From Bacteroidota bacterium (GTDB lineage: Bacteria > Bacteroidota > Bacteroidia > 2-12-FULL-35-15), in the NCBI GenBank assembly GCA_947504725.1, contig CANNHN010000004.1, positions 1 through 64,000 of the forward strand: DNA of 64,000 nt, in the 5' to 3' direction. Shown here one piece after another: positions 1 through 8,853 of the stretch. Positions within the stretch are counted from its first letter, which is position 1; the number at the start of each line of letters is the position of its first letter. A program made the position numbers and the translations under genes. The notes beneath the pieces are model-generated. The model did no database searches. It worked only from the letters and a program-made list of their open reading frames with translations, and was not told the origin of the DNA.

Positions 1-138
1 AGTTTCAAATTTGGTCTTTGGAAAATTGTAAATGAATAAGCCGAGTGACTCAGTTATTCTTTTTCCGTCCTTGGTAATTTCAAGATTGAGACTTGTTTTT
101 TCAGGACTCGTTAATCGTTTTCTGATTTTTACATTCAT
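1..138 (-). CDS. Tyrosine recombinase (phage-type integrase), N-terminal fragment
   Basis: An open frame reads from ATG at 138 off the left edge, giving 46 residues. It begins MNVKIRKRLTSPEKTSL and continues with an LxLEITKDGKR...ESLGLFIY pattern. This resembles the N-terminal arm-binding domain at the start of many Bacteroidota tyrosine recombinases (basic start, short beta strands, then ESLGL). The core-binding and catalytic R...HxxR...Y domains would lie outside the window and cannot be checked. The start is the only ATG before the intergenic repeats. The gene points away from the att-like site at 400-434, as an integrase lying just inside the end of its own element would. The family call rests on 46 residues only. 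Confidence 0.7.
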   Translation of the reverse strand, partial: MNVKIRKRLTSPEKTSLNLEITKDGKRITESLGLFIYNFPKTKFET

Positions 139-158
139 GGCTTTTAGGTTTAAATTTC

Positions 159-206
159 TGTTACAATCCTGTTACAATTTTTTTCGATTGTAACAAAACT
201 GTGACA
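159..206. promoter_or_regulatory. TGTTACAAT repeat cluster upstream of the integrase
   Basis: TGTTACAAT occurs at 159-167 and again at 170-178 in direct orientation, then as the inverted form ATTGTAACA at 187-195, followed by a degenerate TGTGACA at 200-206. The spacing of about 10-20 bp suggests a protein-binding array. Plausible binders are the integrase itself (arm-type sites) or an element-encoded regulator. The rest of the 315-base gap between the integrase and the next gene holds the element end described separately; no other gene was seen. Confidence 0.45.
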
Positions 207-329
207 AAGATTCACCTATTCCGTGGCAAGTTCACAAAATACTTCCTAACAGAACACCCTTGTAAGCGGTTGAAAAGCAGTTAATTAAACGTAAAAAGTC
301 GTGATGGAGTATAGAGAATTATGCTGGAT

Positions 330-434
330 TAAAACGCGATTATTTGCCGATACAAAATCTATAAAAAATCCTATCCAATAGGTCGTCATTCATTATTCTG
401 GTTTTTCTGAAAGTAAAACTACGATACAACGTAG
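330..434 (+). repeat. Att-like element end, copy 1 (integrase side)
   Basis: The inner arm at 400-423 contains GTTTTTCTGAAAGTAAAAC followed by TACG. The core is CTACG (419-423), ATACAA (424-429), CGTAG (430-434), and the outer side continues CGTAGGT. The stretch 330-423 also matches 43707-43794 over about 75 bp with scattered differences. The 24-bp arm recurs inverted at 32249-32272. The integrase start at 138 lies on the inner side. Interpretation as a tyrosine-recombinase attachment site is inference. Confidence 0.7.
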
Positions 435-453
435 GTTGTTTGAACTTTGGATT

Positions 454-1386
454 TTAAATTCCAAGAATTTTCTCCGCCAATACCCTCGCAATCTTCTCAT
501 TACTCTCCTGCGTCCAACCCGCAATGTGTGGCGATAAAACTACTTTATCCGATTGAATCAAATATTGAAATGCTTCAGGAAGTTGATTCGCATCTAAAGC
601 TTCAAACGAAACCATTTCATATTCCAGAACATCCAAGCAAGTACCAAGTACTTTCCCGGATTTTAAATTTTTAACCAAGTCGGAAGTATTTAAACATTTC
701 CCTCTAGCTGTATTGATGATGTAAATGTTTTTCGAAAAATGATTGATGAAAGTGTCATTGATTAAATAATTTGTTTCATCGGTTAATGGAGTGTGCAAAC
801 TTACTACATCAGCAGTTTTAAAAATATCTTCTAAAGTAGTTTCTTTAATAGAATCGTTCCCGAATCCTTTTTTGTATTTATCGTACACCAATACATTCAC
901 GCCAAATCCTTTTAATCGTTCTGCGAAAGCACTCCCCATATTTCCGTAACCAATAATTCCAATTGTTTTGCCCATCAATTCCACACCACGGTTTCCTTCA
1001 CGAATCCATTTTCCTTCGCGCACTTCTTTGTTGGCTCTGAATAAATTATTAAACAAGCCCAATAACATTCCAATTGCTTGTTCGGCAACTGCATCTTTGT
1101 TTCCTTCGGGTGCATGCAAACATTTTATTCCCTTGCTTTCAGCATAAACCACATCAATGTTTTCCATTCCCGCTCCGGCTCGAGCAATAAATTTTAGCTT
1201 CGCTGCTTTGTCTATAATTTCTTTCGTGATTTTTATTTTACTGCGAATAACAACACCATCGTACAAATGAATGTTGTTTTCAATTTCATCTTTTGTCCAA
1301 GTATAATTCAAGTCACAGGTATGTCCCGCTTTAATCAGCGTTTCGTGTAACAAAGAATGATTGGAGTCGATGAAAAGAATTCTCAT
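454..1386 (-). CDS. D-isomer-specific 2-hydroxyacid dehydrogenase (phosphoglycerate dehydrogenase-like)
   Basis: A 310-aa cytoplasmic NAD-dependent oxidoreductase. The Rossmann motif IGIIGYGNMG lies near residues 140-150. The family's substrate and catalytic landmarks are present: RAGAGMENID near 70, NTARG near 225 and SPHIAGWT near 288. The length fits a SerA core without the C-terminal ACT regulatory domain, so feedback inhibition by serine through ACT is not expected. The substrate could be 3-phosphoglycerate or another 2-hydroxyacid; there is no serC or serB beside it to decide. It is the last gene of a long minus-strand run, separated from the upstream protease gene by a terminator and a palindromic repeat, so it probably has its own promoter. 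Confidence 0.85.
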   Translation of the reverse strand: MRILFIDSNHSLLHETLIKAGHTCDLNYTWTKDEIENNIHLYDGVVIRSKIKITKEIIDKAAKLKFIARAGAGMENIDVVYAESKGIKCLHAPEGNKDAVAEQAIGMLLGLFNNLFRANKEVREGKWIREGNRGVELMGKTIGIIGYGNMGSAFAERLKGFGVNVLVYDKYKKGFGNDSIKETTLEDIFKTADVVSLHTPLTDETNYLINDTFINHFSKNIYIINTARGKCLNTSDLVKNLKSGKVLGTCLDVLEYEMVSFEALDANQLPEAFQYLIQSDKVVLSPHIAGWTQESNEKIARVLAEKILGI

Positions 1387-1415
1387 TGCTATTGATGTTT
1401 CGTAGCATCAAATGT

Positions 1416-1446
1416 AAAAAAAAACAGGGACCTGAGCCCCTGTTTT
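1416..1446 (-). terminator. Rho-independent terminator of the C25 protease gene
   Basis: Read on the minus strand, a stem AAAACAGGG / CCCTGTTTT with a short loop is followed by a run of nine T. It lies downstream of the protease stop codon at 1548 and upstream of the dehydrogenase start at 1386. Confidence 0.75.
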
Positions 1447-1471
1447 AATATATTAATGTTTCCGCTCTAAC

Positions 1472-1534
1472 ACTTCGACTACGCTCAGTGTGACGGAGTG
1501 ATTTCTCTGACGTCATGCTGAGCGTAGTCGAAGC
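1472..1534. repeat. Dispersed palindromic repeat (CTTCGACTACGCTCAG type)
   Basis: The left arm ACTTCGACTACGCTCAGTGT (1472 on) pairs with the right arm ending GAGCGTAGTCGAAGC (1534). This is the common Bacteroidota intergenic palindrome; related arms occur at 6524-6627, 45454-45479, 53236-53401 and 56871-56900. Confidence 0.8.
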
Positions 1535-1547
1535 ATAAGGGCTAAAT

Positions 1548-3809
1548 TTATTTTTGAATAACTACTTGTTTTGTGATAACAGTCGTTTCAGTTTCTAATT
1601 TACAAGAGTAAACTCCTGAAGCTAAATTGCTGATGTTAATTGTTGTAGTAAATGCACCTGCTGAAACTGTGTTGTCAGCAATTACCATTACTTGTTGTCC
1701 AAGTGAATTGTAAAGTGCTAATTTTATTTTCTCCGATGCATTGAAAGTGTAATTCATCGTTAAGCTAGTGTTAGCTGGATTAGGGAAAGTAACAAATGCA
1801 TCAGCATTGCTATTTTCAACAATTCCAACACTACCAGAAACGTTAATTGTTCCAGTATAAGGCATTTTATTAAATGCAGTTGCAGTTACATCAATAACGC
1901 CAGCAGTAGCAGCAGGAATAGTAATTGTTGCTGAAGTTCCGTTAGAAACGCCTGTTCCTAAAATTACTCCTGCTTTTGATAAACAAATAAGTGCATTTAC
2001 AGTATTGTTACTAACAACGATAGAAGTTGTCGCTAAAGCTGTAGCGCTAACATGAGTTGTAACCATTGGAGTTGGAGTGTCAGTGAAAACCATAACTGAA
2101 GGATCTCCGAATAAGTTCCATGTGTCAGTCATTTCATCACCTGCAGTACCATAAGCATCATTCATTTGCATACAACCATTCATTGACAATCCGCCAAATG
2201 TACGTTTGATATTCCCTGCATTGTTTTCTACTAAAATGTCAACCATTGCATCTTGTCCTTCCATCGGAGGATTCCAGCTTTGATTGATTGTAGCCATTAA
2301 TGTTGCTAAAGCACCTTCTGGAGCAGCAGGTGTTCCTGCGCGCAACCAACCTTCAGCAAAACATGTTGCATTAGTAACAAAGTTTCCGTTTACACAAGCA
2401 ACAGACCAAATGAAAGGGTGAGCCGTTGTGTTAGTTAATGTTGTAATGTTTGTTGTAGAATATCCAGAAGTTGCGAAAGAAAAATCACTTCCATGTCCAG
2501 TATAAGTAATGATACCAACACCTGCATTTATTTGAGATCCGATACTTGTAGCAGTTGGATTTCCTGCAAGATCAATTCCACCTTGTGAACCATCAAAATT
2601 TTCAGAAATGTTATTATACGTGAACGACAACAATTCAGTAGCTAAACCTCTTTGGTGCTCATAATCCATTTGACTATCATCACCAGGTCCTTGGTCAGAT
2701 GCAATTGCAATTCCTTTTTTATACCATGTTGCTCCAGCTTGAGGAGTTTGTTCATAGCTCAATGTACGATTTACCATAATTTGTACGTGTGCATTAGTAG
2801 TAGCCGAAAAACGACCTACAAATAATTCAGGATAAGAATCTGTTCCAGCTAAGTAACCATAGCTATTATCAGAATCGCCATACGCAGTAACTGGTGAAGG
2901 AATTTCAGCAGCATCACCAACCAATAAAATATATTTTAAAGTTGGGTGTGTAGAGTAATAGGTTGTGATATAAGATTTGATTGCCGCAGCTGTTGTTCCT
3001 GCAACTGATTTAAGAACCATTTCTGTAGCAATACCTTTTTTGTTTTTCCAGGTAACAAATGACTGCATGTCTGGAGCAAATGAATCGAAACAAATAACAA
3101 GCATTGAACCATTTTCAGAAACTGGTGCATACATCATTCCACGATTTTCTGAAGGATAATTGATAAACTGTCTTTTGTAAATTGCTTCAAATTCATTATC
3201 AATTATGCTTTCTGAGTGGATTCTTTCGAATGCGTTTTCTCCACCAGTAGCAGTTTTTGTACTTACAGATACAACGATATCTGTGTATACACGCAATACT
3301 TTTGTGATAGGATTGTATTGAAATGGACATACACTAATTGTTTGAGCTCTGTAATCTCTTACTATATAAGGAGTATTTAGATTTGCAATGTTTGATGGAT
3401 AGAAACTGTTTGAACCATACATTGCACCATAAGTATATGCAACATTTGCTGGGTCAATGTTTCTTTTCAGGTTTCCTTTTGAAGGAGCAATTTCAATACC
3501 TGTTAAATCATAAAAATTGCTAGAAACAATAGTAACTTCCATTTTCGCAAAATCAGGAATGATTAAGGAAGTGGTAAGTTTTTGTAAATCGGGTGCTCCT
3601 TCAATTAACAAAGGAGTTCCATTATCAATGGATACGATTTGTGAAACACCTGAAGGGGTGGTTACATTTTTAAATATTGGACTGCTTGGAGTAAACTTTA
3701 TAGTAGTTACGCCATTGTCGACATTCAATAATTTAGCACTAGTTGGGGTTCCTGCTATTGTTACACTTGTAGCAACAATTAAAGAAAAGAGGGTAATGAT
3801 TTTTTTCAT
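1548..3809 (-). CDS. Gingipain-like C25 cysteine peptidase with T9SS sorting domain
   Basis: A 753-aa secreted protease-like protein. I start it at the ATG at 3809, where MKKIITLFSLIVATSVTIAG makes a clean signal peptide; a longer in-frame start 27 bases upstream would bury it. The C25 core contains ILLVGDAAEIPSP and a DSYPELFVGRF region. The catalytic pair expected for the family is visible: His in TGHGSDFSF near residue 438 and Cys in SVACVNGNFV near residue 470. After an Ig-like linker, the last 90 residues form a T9SS type A sorting domain (FPNPANTSLTM, GQQVMV, ASGVYSCKL, ending KQVVIQK). It is probably exported by Sec, then released or anchored at the surface by the type IX system. Cleavage specificity (Arg or Lys) cannot be inferred here. 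Confidence 0.88.
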   Translation of the reverse strand: MKKIITLFSLIVATSVTIAGTPTSAKLLNVDNGVTTIKFTPSSPIFKNVTTPSGVSQIVSIDNGTPLLIEGAPDLQKLTTSLIIPDFAKMEVTIVSSNFYDLTGIEIAPSKGNLKRNIDPANVAYTYGAMYGSNSFYPSNIANLNTPYIVRDYRAQTISVCPFQYNPITKVLRVYTDIVVSVSTKTATGGENAFERIHSESIIDNEFEAIYKRQFINYPSENRGMMYAPVSENGSMLVICFDSFAPDMQSFVTWKNKKGIATEMVLKSVAGTTAAAIKSYITTYYSTHPTLKYILLVGDAAEIPSPVTAYGDSDNSYGYLAGTDSYPELFVGRFSATTNAHVQIMVNRTLSYEQTPQAGATWYKKGIAIASDQGPGDDSQMDYEHQRGLATELLSFTYNNISENFDGSQGGIDLAGNPTATSIGSQINAGVGIITYTGHGSDFSFATSGYSTTNITTLTNTTAHPFIWSVACVNGNFVTNATCFAEGWLRAGTPAAPEGALATLMATINQSWNPPMEGQDAMVDILVENNAGNIKRTFGGLSMNGCMQMNDAYGTAGDEMTDTWNLFGDPSVMVFTDTPTPMVTTHVSATALATTSIVVSNNTVNALICLSKAGVILGTGVSNGTSATITIPAATAGVIDVTATAFNKMPYTGTINVSGSVGIVENSNADAFVTFPNPANTSLTMNYTFNASEKIKLALYNSLGQQVMVIADNTVSAGAFTTTINISNLASGVYSCKLETETTVITKQVVIQK

Positions 3810-3913
3810 TGGTCTAATATTAAGTTTAGAGAGCAACTAAATTAGTCCATTAAGGATGAAAAAGCAAACAAAAAACGTGAATTATTTAGTAGTCGAAGGC
3901 TAAAAACGAAAAA

Positions 3914-5305
3914 TTACACTAAAACACTGCTTAAAAGCATTGATGCCACAGAGAAATAGATAATTAATCCAGTTATATCTACTAATGTTGCAACAAATGG
4001 GGCTGAGGATACAGCTGGGTCGAATCCGAAACGCTTTAAAATCAAAGGGAATAAAGAGCCAATGATATTTCCCCACAATACAACGCCCACAAGTGAAGTT
4101 CCAACTGTAAGAGCAATTTCCATCCAGTGTGGACCATAAATTGGGGTGAATTGTGACCAAACAGCCACTCTTAAAAATCCAATAATTCCTAAAATTAATC
4201 CTAAGACTAAACCGACTTTAATTTCTCTTTGAAAAATGGTCCACCAATTACGAATTGTAATTTCACCTAGAGCCAACGCACGAATAACCAAAGTAGATGC
4301 CTGAGAACCTGTGTTACCTCCGCTGGAAATAATCAAAGGAACAAACAAAGAAAGAATAACCACTTTTGCAATTTCATTTTCGAAAAATCCCATTGCAGTG
4401 GCTGTTAATGTTTCTCCTAAAAATAAGATGATTAACCAGCCAGCACGTTTTTTCAGAATTCCCCAAATGGACATGTTCATGTAGGGCTCGTCCAAGGCTT
4501 CCATACCTCCCATTTTCTGAAGGTCTTCCGTTTCTTCTTCTCTTCGTACATCAACAACATCATCCACAGTAATTCTTCCAACCAATCTGCCTAGCGCATC
4601 CACAACAGGCAATACAACTAAGTTATATTTGTCCATAATGTTTGCTACTTCTTCTACATCCGTATTTGTTTTAACAGAAATAATCTTGGGATCATATATG
4701 TCTGCGATTTTCGAATTTGGAGGAGAGATCACTAATTTTTTTAACGAAAGTAATCCAACTAATTTTTCATCATCGTCAACAACATAGATGGCGTAAATGT
4801 TTTCTACAGCATCTGCTTGCGCACGAATTTCACGAACACATTCAATCGAGTTACTGTTAACATGTACACGCACTAACTCGGTAGCCATCAAACCACCAGC
4901 AGTATTTTCATCGTAATTTAAAAGTTCAACAATGTCGCTAGCCTGCTCACTGTCTTCCATGTGCGACAATACTTCCCCTTGAACATCATCTGGTAATTCA
5001 GCGATAACGTCAGCCGCGTCATCCGAATCCATATTATCTATGTGCTCAGCAATTTCTTTTGAAGTAAGTGATGCAAGGAAATCTTCTCGCACATCATCAT
5101 CCAATTCAACCAATACATCGGCAGCAATTTGTTCATCTAACTGCGAATAAACATATTTTGCTTCTTCAATTTCTAGTTCATTAAAGATAACAGCAATATC
5201 AGGCGGATAAAGCTCTTTGAAATGCTCCACGACAAATGATCCGTTTCTAGCATTGATTGCTTCACGGAGTTTTATTAAAAATTCGTCTGTTAATTCAAAT
5301 TGCAT
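3914..5305 (-). CDS. mgtE: MgtE-family magnesium transporter
   Basis: 463 aa, the usual length. Order of parts: an acidic N-terminal MgtE_N superhelical domain (about residues 30-130, repeated DDxxEDxL and DDAADVIAEL patterns), a paired CBS domain (about 140-260), a connecting helix, then a five-helix membrane domain (about 290-463) containing the conserved GGNTGSQAST segment. In characterised homologues the cytosolic domain senses Mg2+ and gates the dimeric channel; I infer the same here from the intact acidic domain. It follows rsmA on the minus strand, an order seen in many Bacteroidota. Confidence 0.93.
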   Translation of the reverse strand: MQFELTDEFLIKLREAINARNGSFVVEHFKELYPPDIAVIFNELEIEEAKYVYSQLDEQIAADVLVELDDDVREDFLASLTSKEIAEHIDNMDSDDAADVIAELPDDVQGEVLSHMEDSEQASDIVELLNYDENTAGGLMATELVRVHVNSNSIECVREIRAQADAVENIYAIYVVDDDEKLVGLLSLKKLVISPPNSKIADIYDPKIISVKTNTDVEEVANIMDKYNLVVLPVVDALGRLVGRITVDDVVDVRREEETEDLQKMGGMEALDEPYMNMSIWGILKKRAGWLIILFLGETLTATAMGFFENEIAKVVILSLFVPLIISSGGNTGSQASTLVIRALALGEITIRNWWTIFQREIKVGLVLGLILGIIGFLRVAVWSQFTPIYGPHWMEIALTVGTSLVGVVLWGNIIGSLFPLILKRFGFDPAVSSAPFVATLVDITGLIIYFSVASMLLSSVLV

Positions 5306-5318
5306 TTTCTTACTTTGT

Positions 5319-5343
5319 CATGCTGAATTTATTTCAGCATCTG
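5319..5343. repeat. Short palindrome TCATGCTGAA...TTTCAGCATC
   Basis: Small inverted repeat (arms ATGCTGAA and TTCAGCAT, loop of four to six bases) between rsmA and mgtE. It belongs to the dispersed palindromes typical of this phylum. It has no strong T run, so I do not call it a terminator. Confidence 0.6.
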
Positions 5344-5399
5344 GTTTTCGGGGGCAAAGGTAAGATTTATCCTTATTGGAGCGTAGGTTTAACGTAAAT

Positions 5400-6179
5400 T
5401 TAAGCTTCCACCATATTAGTGAGTGCAACAAAGTCGGCAACCGATAATTCTTCGGCTCTTTGGGTAAGATATTTATGGTCTAAGAATTCAGGTTTTAACT
5501 TGAATGCTTTTATAGAATTTCGTAATGTTTTTCTGCGTTGATTAAATCCTGCTTTCACAACTTGTTTGAATAGTTTTTCATTGCAATCTAATTGTTGAAC
5601 AGCATTTCTTGTTAAACGAATAACAGCAGATTGAACTCGTGGTGGCGGATTAAAAACGGAAGCGTCCACAGTAAATAAATATTCGATATCATAAAATGCT
5701 TGAAGCAGAACACTTGTAATTCCGTAGGTTTTATTTCTTGGTTTCGATGCAATGCGTTCAGCAACTTCTTTTTGAAACATTCCAACAACTTCAGGAACTT
5801 GATTTTTATGGTCTAATACTTTGAATAAAATTTCAGTAGAAATATTGTAAGGAAAATTTCCAATTACTGCAAAAGGTTCATTGTTAAATAAATTATTAAA
5901 ATCTAATTTTAAAAAATCACCTTCAATAATTTTGTTTTCTAAACTTGGAAAATTTTGTTTTAAATATGCGATGGATTCCCGGTCGATATCAATAATGTGA
6001 GTTTCGTAAGCAGTTTCTTGAATTAGGTATTTAGTAAGAACGCCCATTCCTGGTCCGACTTCAATGGCTTTTTTATATTGAGAAGTATGGATTAAACTTT
6101 TAACAATATTTAGAGCGATGGTTTCATCTTTCAAAAAATGTTGTCCTAAATGTTTCTTTGCTCGTACTTGATCGCTCAT
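5400..6179 (-). CDS. rsmA: 16S rRNA dimethyladenosine transferase RsmA (KsgA)
   Basis: 259 aa when started at the ATG at 6179 (MSDQVRAKKHLGQHFLK). The in-frame ATG five codons upstream gives only an unusual extension. The family hallmarks are all visible: KKHLGQHFL at the N-terminus, SAM motif I EVGPGMGVLT (about residues 36-46) and the catalytic motif IV NFPYNIS (near 110). The C-terminal helical domain contains GFNQRRKTLRNS. The enzyme dimethylates two adjacent adenines of the helix 45 loop in 16S rRNA during 30S maturation. It lies directly downstream of the DUF4286 gene, with a 15-bp gap, suggesting co-transcription. Confidence 0.95.
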   Translation of the reverse strand: MSDQVRAKKHLGQHFLKDETIALNIVKSLIHTSQYKKAIEVGPGMGVLTKYLIQETAYETHIIDIDRESIAYLKQNFPSLENKIIEGDFLKLDFNNLFNNEPFAVIGNFPYNISTEILFKVLDHKNQVPEVVGMFQKEVAERIASKPRNKTYGITSVLLQAFYDIEYLFTVDASVFNPPPRVQSAVIRLTRNAVQQLDCNEKLFKQVVKAGFNQRRKTLRNSIKAFKLKPEFLDHKYLTQRAEELSVADFVALTNMVEA

Positions 6180-6194
6180 ATTTTTTTGAAACAA

Positions 6195-6497
6195 TTATTT
6201 TATCACTTCCAACAATGTTCTAAATGCAACAAATTTGTTTGCATATTTATCTGCTACATCTTTTTGTAAGCGTGGTGCATGAAGGCTTTGGTATTCTTTT
6301 AAGTCTTCCATGTTTTTACAAGTGTATTGAAAAGAGTAGGTGATGCCTTGTTCTTCATCAACCAATACTTTACATAATTTATTTTCAATAAAAAAACCTG
6401 TAGCCATTACGTCTGGAATGTGTTTTGTTTTCATCCATTCAAGCCACTCATCATGCACATCTTTGTCGATGTTTACGGTTACGTTGTAAATTATCAT
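6195..6497 (-). CDS. DUF4286 family protein
   Basis: A 100-aa cytoplasmic protein with the family pattern MIIYNVTVNID, WLEWMKTKHIPDVMATGFF, a central YSFQYTC strand and a C-terminal HAPRLQKDVADKYANKFVAF segment. The fold is probably a ferredoxin-like alpha/beta dimer of the dimeric alpha-beta barrel type; that is inferred from size and pattern. No biochemical function is known to me. It sits immediately upstream of rsmA, a linkage seen across Bacteroidota, so a role tied to translation or ribosome maturation is possible but unproven. Confidence 0.85.
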   Translation of the reverse strand: MIIYNVTVNIDKDVHDEWLEWMKTKHIPDVMATGFFIENKLCKVLVDEEQGITYSFQYTCKNMEDLKEYQSLHAPRLQKDVADKYANKFVAFRTLLEVIK

Positions 6498-6523
6498 TTA
6501 ATAAGTATGCTTTTAGTTTTTAC

Positions 6524-6627
6524 CGTCATTCCGTGCTACGACACGGAATCTGTTTATTAATGCCTTCTGCTTCTATTCATGAGATCCCGCCCTTCGACTC
6601 CGCTCAGGGTGACAGCACGGGATGACG
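6524..6627. repeat. Composite dispersed palindrome
   Basis: The left arm CGTCATTCCGTGCTACGACA pairs with the right arm, which ends CAGCACGGGATGACG. A second repeat type, CCTTCGACTCCGCTCAGGGT, is nested in the right arm at about 6591. It lies between the TPR gene stop (6640) and the DUF4286 start. Confidence 0.75.
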
Positions 6628-6639
6628 TTTTGAATAAAG

Positions 6640-8460
6640 TTAATTTATACTATCCCCTCTCAATCTTCTAAATCTTTTTCTTGCTTCAACAACATATAAA
6701 CTATCAGGATATTTTTCTAATAGTTGTTGGTAAAGTTCTTTTGCTTTTTCAATATTTTTAAATTGATTTTCATTGAGGTCTGCTAATTTAAACATCGCAT
6801 CATCGCCTAAAATATCATCACCATAATTTTTTAAAATTTCTTCATAAAATTCTGCGGCTTTATCGTATTGCATTTTTTTTAATGCGATTTGTGCTTTCTT
6901 AAAAACGATATCATCGGCCAGTGCATGGTTGGGATAAGTTTTGTTTAATGAATCGAAAAGGAGAAGCGCATTGTCGTCCAAATTTCTAAACGCAAACAAA
7001 TCGGCCATCGCAAACAGTGCTAATGGTGCTTCATTTGTATCTATAGCCAAAGCATCGCTTATCGTTAAAGATAATTGTAACGCATCATTTGCAATTAATT
7101 TTGCAGTTGCACCTTTTAATACTTCTAATTGTGCTTGTGCCCATTTAAAATCGGCTGTATAATAAGATATCCTTGCAACTCTAAATTTTGCTTCTTGTCC
7201 GATGGCATCATGCTTAAATGCTTTTTCAACTTGTGAATATCTTAAAGATGCTTCCCAAATATCGCCAGTCATTAATAAAACATCTGCAAGTTCTAATTTG
7301 CATTCTGCTTGTATGTTTGCCGCAAGCTGAGGCATGTTAATCGCTTCTTCCAGAAGCATTTTCGCTTCATCCGTTTTATTTAAATAGAAAGCTTGAAGAT
7401 GTGCAAGATTTTTTAACAATGGAACCGTGCTGGGAGATTTTCCTAATTCAGAGATAGTGGTGAGGTAATTTTTTTCAAGTTCAGTTAAATCCAAAGGCGT
7501 GTAGTTTCCTTTTGATACAACTTTTTGATAATAAACATTTAACAATTCAATTCGAGCGTTTGTATAATAATAAACGTCAGGTCCTTTTGCAATTACATAA
7601 TTGAACGCTTTTATGGCAATATCGTATGCTTCGTTTTGTGCAAATAATTGAGCCAAAGCCATCACACGATTGCCTTCTTCCTTTTTTCTTTTGTCGAGTG
7701 CTTTTCCTTGTACAAATGCGCCTTCCCAATCTTTCATTTGAATTTGCATCCAAATTAACAACTCGGATAAAATTGTTTTGTCCGCATTTTTTGAAATGCG
7801 TTTTAACAGTTCTGTTTTTAATAATTCATTTTGCTTTTGATCGGCATCGTTTCCGAAACTTGTCTGCAATGCATTTTGAACACTTTGAATGTAGGAGTCT
7901 TGTGTCTCTAAAACATCCAAATATTCATTAATCATAGATGTGCGGTCTCCGAGTGTGTTATATACATCCGCCAATTCAAAACTGAAAGGATAATTGTTTT
8001 GTGAAATTTTTCTTCCTCTTAAGTAAGTTGCAATTGCAAAGTTGTGTTGACGAAGAACAGTAAATGCATTGGCAACAGCAAATACTTGTTCGTCATATTT
8101 AATAGCTTTTACAGCCGACTCCCAAGTTGATTTTGCTTTTTCAACATCATCAGTTCTGAAATAAACATTCCCCAAGTCAACAATGTAGTTTGGTGCATCT
8201 GGATTTTGTTTGATTTGTTTTTTTGCAATTTTTTCTGCCTTTTTAAAATCTTTTGTTTCTAACAAACAATTTAAATAAGGAAGGTAAAAAACTTGAGGAG
8301 ATTTTTTATTGTAAAGTTTCTCGTAGTAATCTAAAGCCTTATCAAACTCTTTGTTTTGATAAAACTGCAAAGCAAGTTGCTCATCTGTTCCAGGTTGGGC
8401 AAATGTGAAAATCTGTATAAATACAAATGCGAAAAATAATATGTGTTTAAGGTATTTCAA
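6640..8460 (-). CDS. Secreted or periplasmic TPR-repeat protein
   Basis: 606 aa. A signal peptide (MKYLKHILFFAFVFIQIFTFA) ends just before QPGTDEQLALQFYQ. The rest is almost entirely helical, with many TPR-like units (for example residues 30-130 FYQNKEFDKALDYYEKLY, and the last 150 residues with DDALLLFDSLNKTYP and KAAEFYEEILKNYG). The C-terminal units resemble YbgF/YfgL-type outer membrane TPR scaffolds. It probably works as a periplasmic interaction scaffold; there is no enzymatic motif. It lies first in the TPR-DUF4286-rsmA-mgtE block that is conserved in the phylum. No specific partner can be named. Confidence 0.8.
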   Translation of the reverse strand: MKYLKHILFFAFVFIQIFTFAQPGTDEQLALQFYQNKEFDKALDYYEKLYNKKSPQVFYLPYLNCLLETKDFKKAEKIAKKQIKQNPDAPNYIVDLGNVYFRTDDVEKAKSTWESAVKAIKYDEQVFAVANAFTVLRQHNFAIATYLRGRKISQNNYPFSFELADVYNTLGDRTSMINEYLDVLETQDSYIQSVQNALQTSFGNDADQKQNELLKTELLKRISKNADKTILSELLIWMQIQMKDWEGAFVQGKALDKRKKEEGNRVMALAQLFAQNEAYDIAIKAFNYVIAKGPDVYYYTNARIELLNVYYQKVVSKGNYTPLDLTELEKNYLTTISELGKSPSTVPLLKNLAHLQAFYLNKTDEAKMLLEEAINMPQLAANIQAECKLELADVLLMTGDIWEASLRYSQVEKAFKHDAIGQEAKFRVARISYYTADFKWAQAQLEVLKGATAKLIANDALQLSLTISDALAIDTNEAPLALFAMADLFAFRNLDDNALLLFDSLNKTYPNHALADDIVFKKAQIALKKMQYDKAAEFYEEILKNYGDDILGDDAMFKLADLNENQFKNIEKAKELYQQLLEKYPDSLYVVEARKRFRRLRGDSIN

Positions 8461-8488
8461 TTTAAAATCTAACGTCTAAAATCTAAAA

Positions 8489-8794
8489 TCATTGTTTATA
8501 TCCAATTATTTCCAACACGACAGCTTTCGCCTCAATATCTGTTCCGTTTCGTAAAGTTACTAAACTTCCTTCTCTTAAATGCTCACCAAATCCAACGGGT
8601 GCATAAAACACAGCATTTAAAACGGCTGTTTGGCCTTGTTCTATTGGCTTTTTGTAGAGTTCGATCTGGCATTCCGTTGAATAGCTTTTTGACCCTTTAA
8701 CGTAAGCTTGGGGACGATAAATACCCATTAATTCATATTTGCTCAGATTTTCAACCAGCAATTTTACAATGAGGTATTTTTTGTGGTAAATCAT
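8489..8794 (-). CDS. Conserved hypothetical protein, EF-Tu C-terminal-like beta fold
   Basis: 101 aa, no signal peptide, mostly beta pattern. The middle (TECQIELYKKPIEQGQTAVLNAVFYAPVGFGEHLREGSLVTLRNG) is reminiscent of the beta-barrel third domain of elongation factor Tu, including the RxGxxVTL-like turn; this is a weak resemblance only. It is 28 bp upstream of the TPR gene on the same strand. I do not recognise a defined family and give no function. The start is the first ATG; nothing upstream decides it. Confidence 0.6.
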   Translation of the reverse strand: MIYHKKYLIVKLLVENLSKYELMGIYRPQAYVKGSKSYSTECQIELYKKPIEQGQTAVLNAVFYAPVGFGEHLREGSLVTLRNGTDIEAKAVVLEIIGYKQ

Positions 8795-8853
8795 TTTTAG
8801 AAGTATCGGGTATCAAGGCACAGAAAGAAAGAAATCTTGATAACTAAAACTTG

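Noticed and set aside
5382-5388. CGTAGGT as a further att-like site
   Set aside because: No CTACG lies six bases upstream and no GTTTTTCTGAAAG arm is present; a chance heptamer.
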